Made by a program: the position numbers and the translations under genes
Shown here: in pieces, positions 43,601-54,452 of the stretch
How positions within the stretch are numbered: the stretch's first letter is position 1
How the letters are laid out: the number at the start of each line of letters is the position of its first letter
Origin: Stipa capillata
Lineage: Eukaryota > Streptophyta > Magnoliopsida > Poales > Poaceae
Assembly (NCBI GenBank): GCA_019208055.1
Contig: JAGXJF010001053.1
Location: forward strand, 62,001 to 126,000
Length of the DNA stretch: 64,000 nucleotides
Direction: 5' to 3'
Notes under the pieces: generated by a model
Seen by the model: only the letters and a program-made list of their open reading frames with translations
What the model was told of the DNA's origin: nothing
Databases searched by the model: none

Positions 43601-46600
43601 ATGTCTTCAGATTCTGAAAGAGCTGATAGTGGTATGAAGTGGTCTGATCCAGAGAAATCTTCTAAGGAAATAGTCATTTCAGATTCAGATCAGGAAAGAG
43701 AGGCTGAGACAGAAAGAGAAGGCTGCAGAGAGAAGGAAGGCAAGCCAAAAGGCTTACAGGCAGAGAGTAGCTGCTGGGAAGAAAGCAGCTGCTTCTAAGA
43801 CTGGATCTCAGCGTGCTCCACCCAAAAGGACAAGATCCTCAGCTACAGTTGAGCATACATCTTTGGGAAAAGAGGCTGCTAAGAAAGGAAAGAAGATAGC
43901 AAAGAAAACCTCAAAGCCATCCATAGAAGATGTAGTGTTGCCAAGAGGCACACTCATAATCAGGGAACTAATCCCAGAGCCTAAAGTGTCTCAAGAAGAT
44001 CTTGAGCATGATCAAATGATTCTTGATGAATTGGATAAGCTGGCAGCTCAGATGAATGCAGCAACAGATGAAGAGACCAAGAAGAAGCTGTCCACTATCT
44101 ACATGCCAAAAGCTTCGAGCTTTCAGAGGCTGCAAGGCCTGTTTCAGTGGGTATTCCTGTCCCTACAGAACAAGATAAAGCAATCTTAAGGGAAATTGCA
44201 GACTTGCACAAGCAATTACAGTCAATCTCTTCTCATTCTGCTGCAGTAGAGATCAGAAAGCAAATCATTGAAAAACAGGATAATCTCTCAACAAAATGCT
44301 TGTTAGAAGGATCTAAGGATCAAAGGAGCTTATCTCGCACTGATGCTAGAGATAGGCATCTAATTTATCAGATAGAAGAGCTGTAGAAGAAAGCAAATTC
44401 TTTGCCCAGTGGTCTTGATAAACAACATCTATTGGCTAAGATCAGACTCAAGAGAGGTCAATTATCTTCCGATTTCAGAAAGCCTACTTCTTCAGGTCTA
44501 GCACAAAGTATTCAGAAACCAGGACTCAGTAGGGCTGATGTTGAAAGAATTCTTGCTCAGGAGATACATGAGCTGTTTGCTAAGATCAGAATGATGCCAC
44601 CAGGTGCTGAGAAACAAGCTTTGCGTGCTAAGCTCAAGACCAAACAGGGGATGCTCTCTGGTGCCATTCCTATCCCTCGAGCTGCTGTCCCCCTAGAAAT
44701 AACTTCAGCTCCATCTGCCCCAAAGAGAAAAAGGTCTGATATAGTGGAAATCACTGAGGAGCCTCCTGCAAAGAAGCAGCCTGAACAAGAACCAGAGGTC
44801 GAGATAATCTCAGAAACAACCCAGAGCTCCAAGTCATCTCTTAAAGATCAGTATGATCACCAGAAGCAAGCTCTTCAAGATTTAAAGAAGGAGATGCCAC
44901 CACCGGTGGCTAGCCCAGCCAGGTCATGTCTGCAAACGTACCAGAGGAAAGGCAGAAAATCTCAAAGTTCTACAAGTATTGAATCTATTTCCTCCCTGGA
45001 TGTCTAGAAGCAAATGTCTCCATCTCAGTTTCTGGTGTCTGAAGCTGAAGAACAAGTTGCAACGAAGGCCCAAGTGCTTTCATCCCCAAGAACAGCTTCA
45101 GTGGAGTCTCCAGTAGTCGCAAAACCATCAAGTCCACAGCTGTCTCAACCAGCTATGTCTCAGGCAGGAGAAGAAGCTCAGGTCCGAGAACCTCATCAGT
45201 CTCAATCACCTGTGCTACCGCCAGCTGACCCAGCCCCTGTAGTTCAAGCACCTGTGTCATCACCTGTGGCACAGGCAAGCAAGTCAGCTGAGCACGAAGA
45301 AAGCTCTGAGAGCTCATCAGATGATGGCAGAGGTGTGTCTGTTACTCCTCCACGGCCAAGAGCAGCCAGAGCTGATTCAGATGAAGATTATCAAGTAGAG
45401 AGCTCATCTCCAAATGCCAAATCAGCTGAAGAAGAAGAGGAAGAAGAGGTAGAACATGAGGACAGCTCCCCCAGTCCCTCAGTTGGAGAAGAAGATCTGG
45501 AAGACAAGTATCATTACATCTTTTCTCATGCTCTGAGGACTGAGGCAAACCAAATGCAATTTATCTCAAGTGCTACTGCCAAGAAGCTTCCCAAAGGAGA
45601 TCTCAAGAAGTCAAGAAGCAAGGTTGCCTCCATGAGCCCAAGTGCTTTCATCAGAATGAGGTCAATCTGCCCATACTTCAGTGAAGACAAGGAATTTCAA
45701 GAAGGTTCTTGCACAGACCCCAGGTTTCACACTGATCTTCAACGGGGTGTCTACCATGAAATTCTTGCTTCTAAGGGATTTGTAGATTGCAAGGCCATAG
45801 ACTGGTCTGCTCTAACTGATCCCAGACTGAGGAGCCTTCAATCTTTGATCCAAGCCTCAGGTCTGGAGTTCATATGCAATCTCCAACAAGAATATGACCC
45901 AGAAATAATCAAGGAATTCTATGCCACAGTCTGGGTCGAGCAAGAAAATCAAGATGTCATGCTATGGAAGACAAGAGGCCAGCTGCTCTCAATCACAGCT
46001 CCAGAATTCAACAGCTTGTTTCGTGCACCCATAGAGCCTGGTATGCCCAATTTGTTCAAGCTAGAGCCTGTCTCTAATGCTGACAGAAGAAAATTCTATC
46101 CAAGGAACTTTACATTCTCTGCCAATGCCCCTTCAGATCATGTGTACTTCAAGGGCATAACAATCACAGCAAAGCATCTAATCAAGATCCTTAATGTCAC
46201 CCTTCAGCCAAAAGGCGGCAATACAGATGCAGTATACAACTCAGTATGGCAGGTGCTGGTGCACATAGCAAAGAACATTCATTTTGTTGTGGCCAGATAT
46301 ATATTTCATGAGATAGATGCTGTATAGAAGGATAAGAAAGCTAAACTGAGGTATAGATCGTACATCATGTACATGATCCTTCAGAGAACAGGTCTTCTGG
46401 ATTCAAACTTCGACATGACAGTGAAGACCATCAAGACTCAGCTCAGGCCTCAGGCTGATGACCATCCTGATGAGGTGGCTGTGCCAACTTTGTTTGGTGA
46501 TTCCCCTGATCCAGCTGTGTCAGCTTCTGGTGACATAGCTGCTCCTACAGCTCCTCAAGCGCCTGCTCCCTCCGTGCCTGTGCCTCCAGTCCAAGTCTCC

Positions 46601-46867
46601 ACCGGTGTCACCGCTGATCCTCTCACAGCTAGCCCAGCTGAATTAGTATCTGTGACACATGTAGCTGAAGATGGCACTCTGTCCTCCTCTCTGTTGTCTC
46701 AAGCAGCAGCCAGAGCTTATCAGAACAAAGTAATGCCAATCCAGTTTGCAGCTTTGCGCCGAGAGAACCTTTAGCTCAGATCAGAAGTCACCAGTCTGCA
46801 CTCCAAAGTCGATCAATTGCAGGCTCAGATGTCTGAAGTTCTTCTGCTGTTGAAGACAAAGTTCTGA
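43601..46867 (+). pseudogene. Extra 3' ORF in the envelope position, plant transposon protein type
   Basis: MSSDSERADSGMKWSDPEK opens at 43601. After a frameshift near 43730 comes a Lys-rich basic part (KKGKKIAKKTSKP). Four degenerate helical repeats of about 60 residues follow (start near 44010, 44162, 44351, 44539; LAQEIHELFAKIRM type), then a Pro/Ser/Gln-rich and acidic linker to about 45490. The domain from 45500 to 46320 (IKEFYATVWVEQ, SITAPEFNSLFRAP, HIAKNIHFVVARYIF) matches the 'putative plant transposon protein' family, Transposase_32. A Pro/Ala-rich tail and a short coiled coil (VTSLHSKVDQLQAQMSEVL) end at 46867. The frame is interrupted by four TAG stops (44384, 45005, 46325, 46772). 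No signal peptide or membrane segment is visible, so it does not look like an envelope protein. Function unknown. Confidence 0.75.
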
Positions 46868-46904
46868 ATGTATCTCTTCCTCACCCCTTCTTGGTGTTTT
46901 AGTG

Positions 46905-47440
46905 TCACAGGGGGAGAGATTCCTACATAGGAGAGTCAAAGGGGGAGAGAGTTGTAAGAGGGAGAGAATAGAGAAAGGGGGAGAAAGCAAAATTATTTTC
47001 TGGTGTAATCAAAGGCTTGTTTTATTTCTGATTCTTCTGCCTTGATTAAAATTAAGTTGTGTTGCTCTGATGCATATGTCCAGTGCTCTAATGCTTATGT
47101 TTAGATTGTTATTGCTCTGATTAGTCTGTTTGCTCTGATTTATATACTCATGATTAATCATATGCTCTGGTCATTGCAAATGCATTAGGAAAAAAATATT
47201 TCAGTTCAGCTCAGTATTCTCTGATACACTTATTATTCTGAACTGATAAAAGTGTAAGTTGTAAGAAAATGCTGCCCATATCCAGAATCATAATATGTGC
47301 ATTGGCAAGTTAAAAGCAAATCTTTTGTGCACAGCTTCAGGGGGAGTGTATTCTCTACAACCTGCACATATATCTTCTATTCAAATTTGTTATGCGAATT
47401 TGTTGAATGGGTTGCCACTAACCACCAAAAAGGGGGAGAT
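46905..47440 (+). repeat. Repeated polypurine motifs before the 3' LTR
   Basis: GGGGGAG occurs at about 46910, 46940, 46978, 47340 and 47432, each preceded by A or CA. The last copy, AAAAAGGGGGAGAT (47427-47440), abuts the 3' LTR and is the true second-strand primer tract. Multiple upstream tracts are known in SIRE-like elements. Confidence 0.8.
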
Positions 47441-49110
47441 TGAAAGAGCATCTAGGCCCCAAGTTGGTTTTGATGGTTAATGGCAACTCAAACTGGAATC
47501 TAACGATTACATGAAGTGTAAGCAGGTTTACAGGTTCCAGGAAGAAGGGTCATCGAGGGAATGATGACCATCAAAAAGGTAGAAGGGGTGAGTTCCAGGA
47601 CTAAGGAATGGCGGTGCTAGGCAGCTGTGCTACAGCTGTGAAGAAGCCGGTGCTGTGCAAGGAGTTGCAAGCAAGGTGATGGTGGCTTGATGCGTCAAGG
47701 ACCGTGACTACAGTTGGTGGGCAGGTAAAGCTTAGATTTGCTAGTTTCTTTGAGTCCATAGGAAAAACCCGTACTATCAAGAAGGATGCAATCAGTATCA
47801 GTTGTCTAAGGAACTTTTGCTCAATGCTCAGAGGGTCAGTGTGTAAGCGGTAGAAAACCCCAGGGGCTAGAGTCACTGGTGTGACACAGTGTGTCACAGG
47901 TGGTCTAGTGCTCTAAGACTCAGGTACTTCTTTGGACCAGGGGAGAGCTTGTAAATGCTAAGGAAACTGCACTGCGATAGCTGGTCTAGTGATTCAGAGA
48001 GCTATCGGAGGTTCTCTCCTTATAGGTTTCAGAGAGTGTTGTATGCTGAGGGCATGTCATGTGCCGAGACCGGGCTGAGTAGCTAGGTTGCGTCAGTTAA
48101 GGGTTCACCTGTGTGTGCCATCGGTGACACAGGTGTCGGTTTGCCCGAGCCGTTATAGTTGGGCGGAGTGGTTGGCTGTGTCACCGGTGGCTGACACCGG
48201 TGGCTCACTAATCCTACATGACAACAATATAACGGTCGGGTGCCTGTGAACCCTATATATATAGGGGATCAGAGGAGGACTTCGTCCTCAACCTTGCAAA
48301 AACCTGTGAATCACATACGACCATTGCAAAGCCTCCAACCACCGAACAAAAGCCAAAAGCCTAAGTGATAGTTCGGGTGAGTGTGTGAGCTTTGAGCAAA
48401 GAGCAAAGGTTCCTCCAAGAGATTGCTGCTGGTTCATCTGTTACTCTTGGAGTGTCTGCTCCTAGACGGGTGTAGGAGTTGCTGGTATCACCCAAGCTTG
48501 TATGGGCTGGACCAGTAAGTTTGTGAAGGTGATTAAAGTCTACCTACTGTAAGCAAAAGGACTTCCACAAGCTAAGGAAGAGGCCTGAACATCAGGTACT
48601 CGGAGAACAGACATGATTCAGTGCTGGCAATCTTTTCAGAGTAGCTTCTCCAACGGAGACGTACCACTCTGCAAAGAGTTGAGAACTTCGGTGAAAAACA
48701 CCCTGTCTCTCTGAGTGCTTACTTACATTGCTTCTGTTTACCTGTTAATTGCTTGCTTGTGTGATCTTAGTCTTAATCTGTTCATCTGTTAAAGATCACC
48801 TTTACACCTGTGTTACTCTAGCTGTGTCTCAGTTGCTATATATATCTTATCTCTCATCTGAGTCAGGTACCTGTTACACAGGCAGATAGATTGCTCCTTA
48901 TTTGCTAAGTCTTAGACCACCTGTGTTAGGCACCTGTGTGACAGCTGCATGCTATTTAACACCTTATATCATACCTGTGTCACTCACCTGTCACACAGCT
49001 AGCTGATCCTAGCTTCTGTCTAAGGCATAACTTAATCAATCAAGTTAAGAGAAATAATTTTTATTAGCCTCCTATTCACCCCCCTCTAGTCGGCACCTTC
49101 GGTCCTTTCA
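47441..49110 (+). repeat. 3' LTR of the copia element
   Basis: It starts TGAAAGAGCATCTAGG and ends TTCGGTCCTTTCA. It is about 97-98% identical to 35323-36990 by eye; many of the differences are C/T or G/A changes. It is followed by gccgc, not by the 5' flank atatt. Confidence 0.95.
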
Positions 49111-50381
49111 GCCGCGGCAACGTCGGCGTCGCGTTTCCGGTCCAGACAAAAAAGCTTCGCAGGCGGGCGGCGCGATTTTGTGCCGTCGCGCTCCTCACCG
49201 GCGATTTTGCCACGCGTCGGTCGCCCGGAGCTTCGCGGGGACAAATCCGGCGTTGCCCCCGGCCGGGGGCTAGATCTGGCATTGGCACTCGGCCGGGAGC
49301 CAAATTTGGCTTTCTTCCTACGTTTTTGTTCTTAAAGTTTGACGGAACGTTTCCGTCTGCCAAATCGAGGAGAGTGCGTGAGCCCCACCAAGAACCAGCC
49401 TGACCACACAAATCCACCTCACCGTATCTTGTCCTTCTTGCTCTCCCGGCTTCATGTCTCTGCATCTGTTCCGTCTCTCTCTCTTCCCGCATCTTTCTTC
49501 CACGAGTTCTCTAGTACTCTCGGGCATAGGATACTTCCGGTGATTTCAAATTCTAATTTCTTAAACATAGACCGTGACATTGATATAATACTATAAAGCT
49601 ACCTGTATTTTGTAACGGAAAAAAAATCTAAATACATTGATAAAAAAATCGCTTTATTTTATAAATAGACGTGTTAAAAGTGGTGTTGTTTAGTTTTCAC
49701 AATAACCACAAATATCTTTCTTTCACTTTCTTCATCTCTGGTGATCACTATGTTTCTCCTTTACTCTCTCTTTGTTATCTCCTCAACTTTGCCCCTAACT
49801 TTGTTGTTTCTTCACTTTGTCATCATTTTGATCGAATCTACTTTGCTCCATCATTATGTGCATGCCTTCTCCAACTTCGGTGGATCTCCAACACGTTTCA
49901 CATCGCCTCCAGTTGTAACACTCTGGAATTAATTAAAGAAATATCAGAGTTATTAAAAAACAAGGTTAACCGAAAACCCAGGATGAAGGGATAACTTTGA
50001 CTTTTTAAATCATGCGTTGAATGGAAGATTCGAGAACGTGGCTGTATTCGTCTCATTGAATTGATCGGGTTTAAATCGGAGTCCGAACGAATTTTGGAGA
50101 GTCCGATCAATATAGGCGGTCGGATGTCACTTATCTCTTAATCGGACTCAATTTCAGAAAAAGAAAACAATAAAATTCACCCAAACCCATGCACTCTCTC
50201 TCCTCTCATCTCACCCTCCCTCCAAGCCGCCACCGCCCCTTTTAAATACCGAGCATGAGTTCTTCAAATTCCATCCATCAATTCTCAAATAAGGACTAAT
50301 TAGAGACTACCTTTGCATCAAGAACCTCAGAGTTGACATGAGTTCGTCGAATTTGACTAAAAACCAAAATCTTGAAATTCT
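49111..50381. other. GC-rich then AT-rich flank, no gene recognised
   Basis: 49111-49330 is CpG-rich (GCCGCGGCAACGTCGGCGTC). A C/T-rich stretch to 49510 looks like a leader. One open frame of 85 codons (49339-49596) has no recognisable domain. The rest is AT-rich. This could be the promoter side of a host gene cut by the copia event, but nothing proves it. Confidence 0.35.
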
Positions 50382-50760
50382 TCTTCTTCTTCTTCCTCTT
50401 CTCCTCCTCCTCCTTCTCCTCCTTTACTTCCCTTCTCTTCTCCTTCCCCCAACCGAGCTCCTCCTCCTCCCCTTGGCTGGCGGCTAGGGCAGCCCAGCTA
50501 GGAGGGGAGACAGCTTGGCCGAGACGACGACGATCGACGTGACAAGTGGCGCTGATGGCTTCTTCTTCTTCTTCTTCTTCTTCTTCTTCTTCTTCCTCCT
50601 TATCCTTCCTCTTCTCCTCCTTTCCTTCCTTCCCTTCACTTCTCTTCTCCTTCCCCCAACCGAGCTCCTCTTCCTCCCCCTGGCTAGCGGCTAGGGCAAC
50701 CCGGCTAGAAGGGTATGCGGCTCAGCCAAGGCGGCGACAACTGGCGGTGGCGGCGCGGCA
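50382..50760 (+). repeat. Approximate tandem duplication of a C/T-rich leader segment
   Basis: Two copies of about 175-190 bp (near 50382-50556 and 50559-50760) share TTCTTCTTC, CTTCTCCTTCCCCCAACCGA, GAGCTCCTC, TGGCTGGCGGCTAGGGCA/TGGCTAGCGGCTAGGGCA and the following GGCTAG. Divergence is roughly 10-15%. Confidence 0.75.
50559..50596 (+). repeat. (CTT)n microsatellite
   Basis: About twelve uninterrupted CTT/TTC units, at the junction of the two copies of the leader duplication; probably length-variable. Confidence 0.9.
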
Positions 50761-51355
50761 AGGGGCGGCGGCGGCTTGGAGGGAGGGTGAGATGAGAGGA
50801 GAGGAAAGGAGAAAGAGAGAGAGCACGGGTTGGGGTGGGTATTTTTAAAAAAATTGAGTTGGATTTGGAGTTAATTAGAGAAGAGAAATTTGTGCGAATT
50901 AGTTTAAAAAACGGACAACGTAACATTACCACCAGCTGGCATTTATAAGATAGTAATAGATATATGCTATCATATCATAAAATTTCAAATGCAAACACAG
51001 ATCGAGAAATAAAAAAGAGTTAGTGATTATACTCGTAATGGGCCGAATTTATAATCCAATTTAAATTAGCTACTATTTACAGTTGAATTTATCTTTTTTT
51101 ATTTCTCGATTTATAGGTGGAATTTGGATTTAATTTTTTTTTAAGATAGTAGATACATATTGTGTCGATAGCGTAAGTTTTAAAAATATTTTTAGCGACT
51201 TTTAGTAGGAGAAAAAAAATACTTGGGTGCACCAGAAGTATCACAAGGATGGGAGTACGGGATACACTCCCCCCCCCCTCACCAAAAAAAACTCTTGAAC
51301 ATACAACCCCCCTCCCTCCAACAGACAAAATAAAACCCCAAAAAGTTCACTCGGT

Positions 51356-51450
51356 GGAGGCCCCATCGGTGATGAGAGGAGGAGCGAGAGGGCTCCGGAC
51401 TCGGCAGAGGCCCCATCGGTGATGAGAGGAGGAGCCAGAGGGCTCCGGTG
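51356..51450 (+). repeat. Short tandem duplication, about 52 bp
   Basis: GAGGCCCCATCGGTGATGAG, then AGGAGGAGC.AGAGGGCTCCGG, occurs twice in succession with one or two differences. No gene is associated. Confidence 0.85.
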
Positions 51451-51651
51451 AGAGGATGGATTTTTGTGGATTGTTCACATGTGAAGAAGGAAGGGTAGAA
51501 AATTGGGGGAATTTTTTTGGGTCTTTTTTACGACGTTGCAGTGTGTATTTTTTAGTGCTGCATCATAACGTTCCCTTGCAATAACAAGTTTGATGCTGCA
51601 CATATTATTTTAAGATATTGTAGAGTGCGTCGTGAGGAAGGTTTTTAGCAC

Positions 51652-51925
51652 ATCGTTTGGGAGTCTGACTGCCTTTCACTGATCCAGCGCATCCATTCCT
51701 GCTCATGGGACAGATCTCTAGTGGGCACAGTAATAGGTGACATTGAGTCCATGGAGACCAGTTTTTGTTCTTGCTTGTTCCGTCATGTGAAGCGATATGT
51801 GAATAAGACAGCACATACTTTAGCTAGGTCGAGTGAACACTGTGATCTTGACTTCTCGTCGTGTGTCCAAAGTGTATCCAGAATATATTCCGGGATATAT
51901 TTTTGTAGTGATGCTTTGACTTGAA
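51652..51925 (+). pseudogene. RNase H-like (RVT_3) fragment
   Basis: Reading WESDCLSLIQRIHSCSWDRS, then VGTVIGDIESM, FRHVKRYVNKTAHTLARSSE. This is the second half of the plant RNase H-like domain RVT_3 (PF13456 type), found at the end of many plant LINE proteins and in stand-alone genes. ESDC, HVKR..N and AHTLAR are the typical boxes; the first catalytic half is missing. It is a relic, perhaps of a LINE. Confidence 0.7.
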
Positions 51926-53148
51926 TAAAGTGCCACGGTTCTCTTAAAAAGATTATTTGTTCATGTTGCAGTCCTGTATGTGCAACGTTGCGAAATACGT
52001 TGCGAAATTTTGACTTTGTGTATCTCGGATTTGTTCGATTCGGCAGAATGCAGTGGGAAAGAGAAAAAGAACTGCCCTGTGGGGACCGGAGTGCTAGGTC
52101 AGAGAGAGCAGATGGCGCCAGGGGCTGGGAGGGCGCTAGTGGTGTAGGGTGCGGGTGCATAGGGTGCACAGGGGCTATGGTGCAAGCGGGTGAGACCGTG
52201 AGAGCGGGGCACAAGCTCGGTGCTTGCGGGGTGCGAGGGAGGATGCGAGACGTGGACGGAACTAACATCGGTGCCGTTGGAAAAGATCGGTCGTGATCCC
52301 ACGGTGGTCTCCTGTTCCGGATCAAACGCCCGCCTAAAGCCTTCTTGTTTTTGTTTTACTTAAGACCTTTACGGAAGATTGATATATTTCGTTATGAGAG
52401 AGCAAGGCCAACCGTCAAAGAGTGCAAGAAACAGCAGGCCGTTGAGCACTTTACGGTGCGAATAATGTATGTCGTGGCCTCTGCTGCATACTGTTGCTCG
52501 AAAGTTCGTCGATCAAACATGATCGTTCTGAACACGTCCAAAAACATTTTTATAAGAAAAGAACACGTCCAAAAAGTTAGTTTGGAACGGCATTTCCTTT
52601 GGGTTGTCAAAGTGACACAGTTAAATGGGCCGACTGGATCAGTGTATAGAAGCCTACAGGATAACGGTCATCCGGCCCTCTCCTTTATGTTGAAACTTCA
52701 TCAGCCCAGGAGGCCAGGATTAGGATCTTTAGTGTGATCACTCATTTCGGAATCACGGAGAAGTAAGCATAATACACATGATGTTTATTCCTCTTATATG
52801 ATTCTTTCGGCATCCGCTGATTTATTCCGTCGAAAGCTCACTCAGATACACACCAAAACTTGTCAATATCACCGCCTGTTCCGATTCCCTCCAACAACTA
52901 AAAGAACAAGAAGATCGGTAATCACGTGCTGATCGGAGGCAGATCGAGAATCAATCAGCTCGCGTTCACATTCAGAATTGGGTTATATATGCTCCCATAA
53001 CCATTCGACCGGCCAGCACCTGATCCGCCACGAATCGCTCAAGAATGACCAACAGAGAAATTAACGAAACAATCCCCGCCTCACATGGCTTAGCATAGAT
53101 TATTATTCCTTTGAATGGCGACACCACCGTCAATGATTGTCTCTAGCA
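51926..53148. other. No gene recognised
   Basis: The stretch includes a G-rich part (52060-52280) with open frames on both strands and no domain, and ordinary AT/GC-balanced DNA. Nothing to annotate. Confidence 0.4.
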
Positions 53149-53238
53149 GTCAACATATACAACTGTGCGAGTGAGTCGTGCTGTAAATATTCCGTCAACA
53201 TATACAACTGTGCGAGTGAGTCGTGCTGTAAATATTCC
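53149..53238 (+). repeat. Perfect 45-bp tandem duplication
   Basis: The unit GTCAACATATACAACTGTGC...TAAATATTCC occupies 53149-53193 and again 53194-53238 without a difference, so it is recent. A partial third start (GTCAC) follows. Confidence 0.95.
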
Positions 53239-53960
53239 GTCACAAGGGAGCACTTACCGACGCACGGGACCGATCGAGACAGACGCACACGACGATATAT
53301 TGCGCCCATGGCATCGGTATGCCGCAGCATCAGCGTCGGCGCGGAGAAATATACGCGCGCGGTTCACGCACGTAGCAGCCGAGCGCGCGCCGAAAGGCCA
53401 TGCCACCCGCCCACTGCAGTGGGTCGTCGTCAAGGTCTCTCGGCTCGGCAGCATCTCCTACCCGACCCTGTACGCGGGCAGCCACATCCATGACGCGGAC
53501 CGTGCGCGTCCCGCGGCGCGGCGCACGCACGGGATCGTTTTCAGGCGAGGGAGTCACCGACGCAGCACACGTAACGGACGCACGGGGAGCGAGCTTCGTC
53601 GGATGACAGGCTGGGGCCTCGCTCACCTGCCATTCCTTTTCTCCACGTTTGGCCGGCCGGGCGTACGTGCGCGCCATCGAATAAAGTTAGCTTAGTGTGG
53701 TGCGCGCCATCGAATCAATCGCGGCCGGTGCCGCGTGCGGTGCGCGTGCGACGGTCGCTGCTGCTGCTGCTGCTGCCCATGGGAGGTGGCGCATCGGCGA
53801 GTGCATCGTATGGAAACTTCGAGGCGGGACGGGCCGGGGAAGTAACTGGACGGTGATAGATGAGTGGAGCGGGCGTATGCAGAACCTCGGAAGCATCTGG
53901 CGACGGCGACGTCGGATCGTATCCATGCACTCACGCATCTGGCATGTGGACTTGACTCGG
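53239..53960. other. CpG-rich stretch, possible host promoter or first exon
   Basis: CpG pairs are dense here (GCGCGCGGTTCACGCACG, CCGCGGCGCGGCGCACGCAC), unlike the decayed transposons around it. A 176-codon frame (53165-53695) and several others overlap with no recognisable domain. A (CTG)n run of about seven units lies at 53758-53778. GTGCGCGCCATCGAAT occurs twice (about 53668 and 53700). I do not call a protein. Confidence 0.4.
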
Positions 53961-54452
53961 TGCGCGGCTTTAGTTGTTATAGCATCGTTTGATACTGTGC
54001 ACTTCGCCAAGGCTGATTTTTTCCGTCTTTTCTCTCCGCACCTCCTGTGCCGGTCTTATTTGGTCACGGTTTGATTTCTACGCAGGATTCGCCCCACCGA
54101 CCGACGAGTCTCGGCCGTCTTTGGTTGCGATCTGCATCCAAATTTTTCCTTGCCGTCTTTTGTTGCCGCTACATTTCTGGTGGGCAGGTTGAGTCAATCC
54201 TACACAAAAGTAACCGTATCTCGAGTCTCTTGGAACAATTGTGCATGAGCATCAGGCAGAGGTGTGCAGGCTAGTGCAAAGCTGACACTTCCGTTCATCA
54301 GGCAGAGCCAACCTTGGATAGAATCAATCGGCCCAACGATCAGCTAAGCTGGTCGACACTAATCGCACCTTATCTAGTTATCTCTCCCGGATAAAAAGAC
54401 GAATGGCTAAGATTTGGCCTACACCTTTTCCCTGCTCGTCACGTGGCTCTAG
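53961..54452. other. No gene recognised
   Basis: Ordinary non-coding sequence between the CpG-rich stretch and the MITE. Confidence 0.4.

Larger units (their letters stand above)
35323..49110 (+). mobile_element. Full-length SIRE/Maximus-like copia retrotransposon
   Basis: It is 13.8 kb, with LTRs of 1668 and 1670 bp that start TGAAAGAGCATC and end GGTCCTTTCA. The order is 5' LTR, initiator-tRNA primer site, gag, protease-integrase-RT-RNase H (copia order), a 1-kb spacer, an extra ORF, repeated polypurine motifs and 3' LTR. Very large size, long LTRs, AAAAAGGGGGAGAT before the 3' LTR and an extra ORF after pol fit the SIRE/Maximus lineage. The LTRs differ by roughly 2-3% by eye. The 5-bp flanks are atatt (35318-35322) and gccgc (49111-49115) and do not match. 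All ORFs carry frameshifts or stops. Confidence 0.93.

Noticed and set aside
44384..46774. Programmed readthrough of UAG in the extra ORF
   Set aside because: Four UAGs in one ORF, followed by AAG or CUC rather than a CARYYA context, fit decay by CAG/TGG to TAG better than regulated readthrough.
50546..50848. 100-codon frame starting MALMASSSSSSSS
   Set aside because: It is produced by the TTC microsatellite and C/T-rich leader duplication; no domain and no downstream gene.
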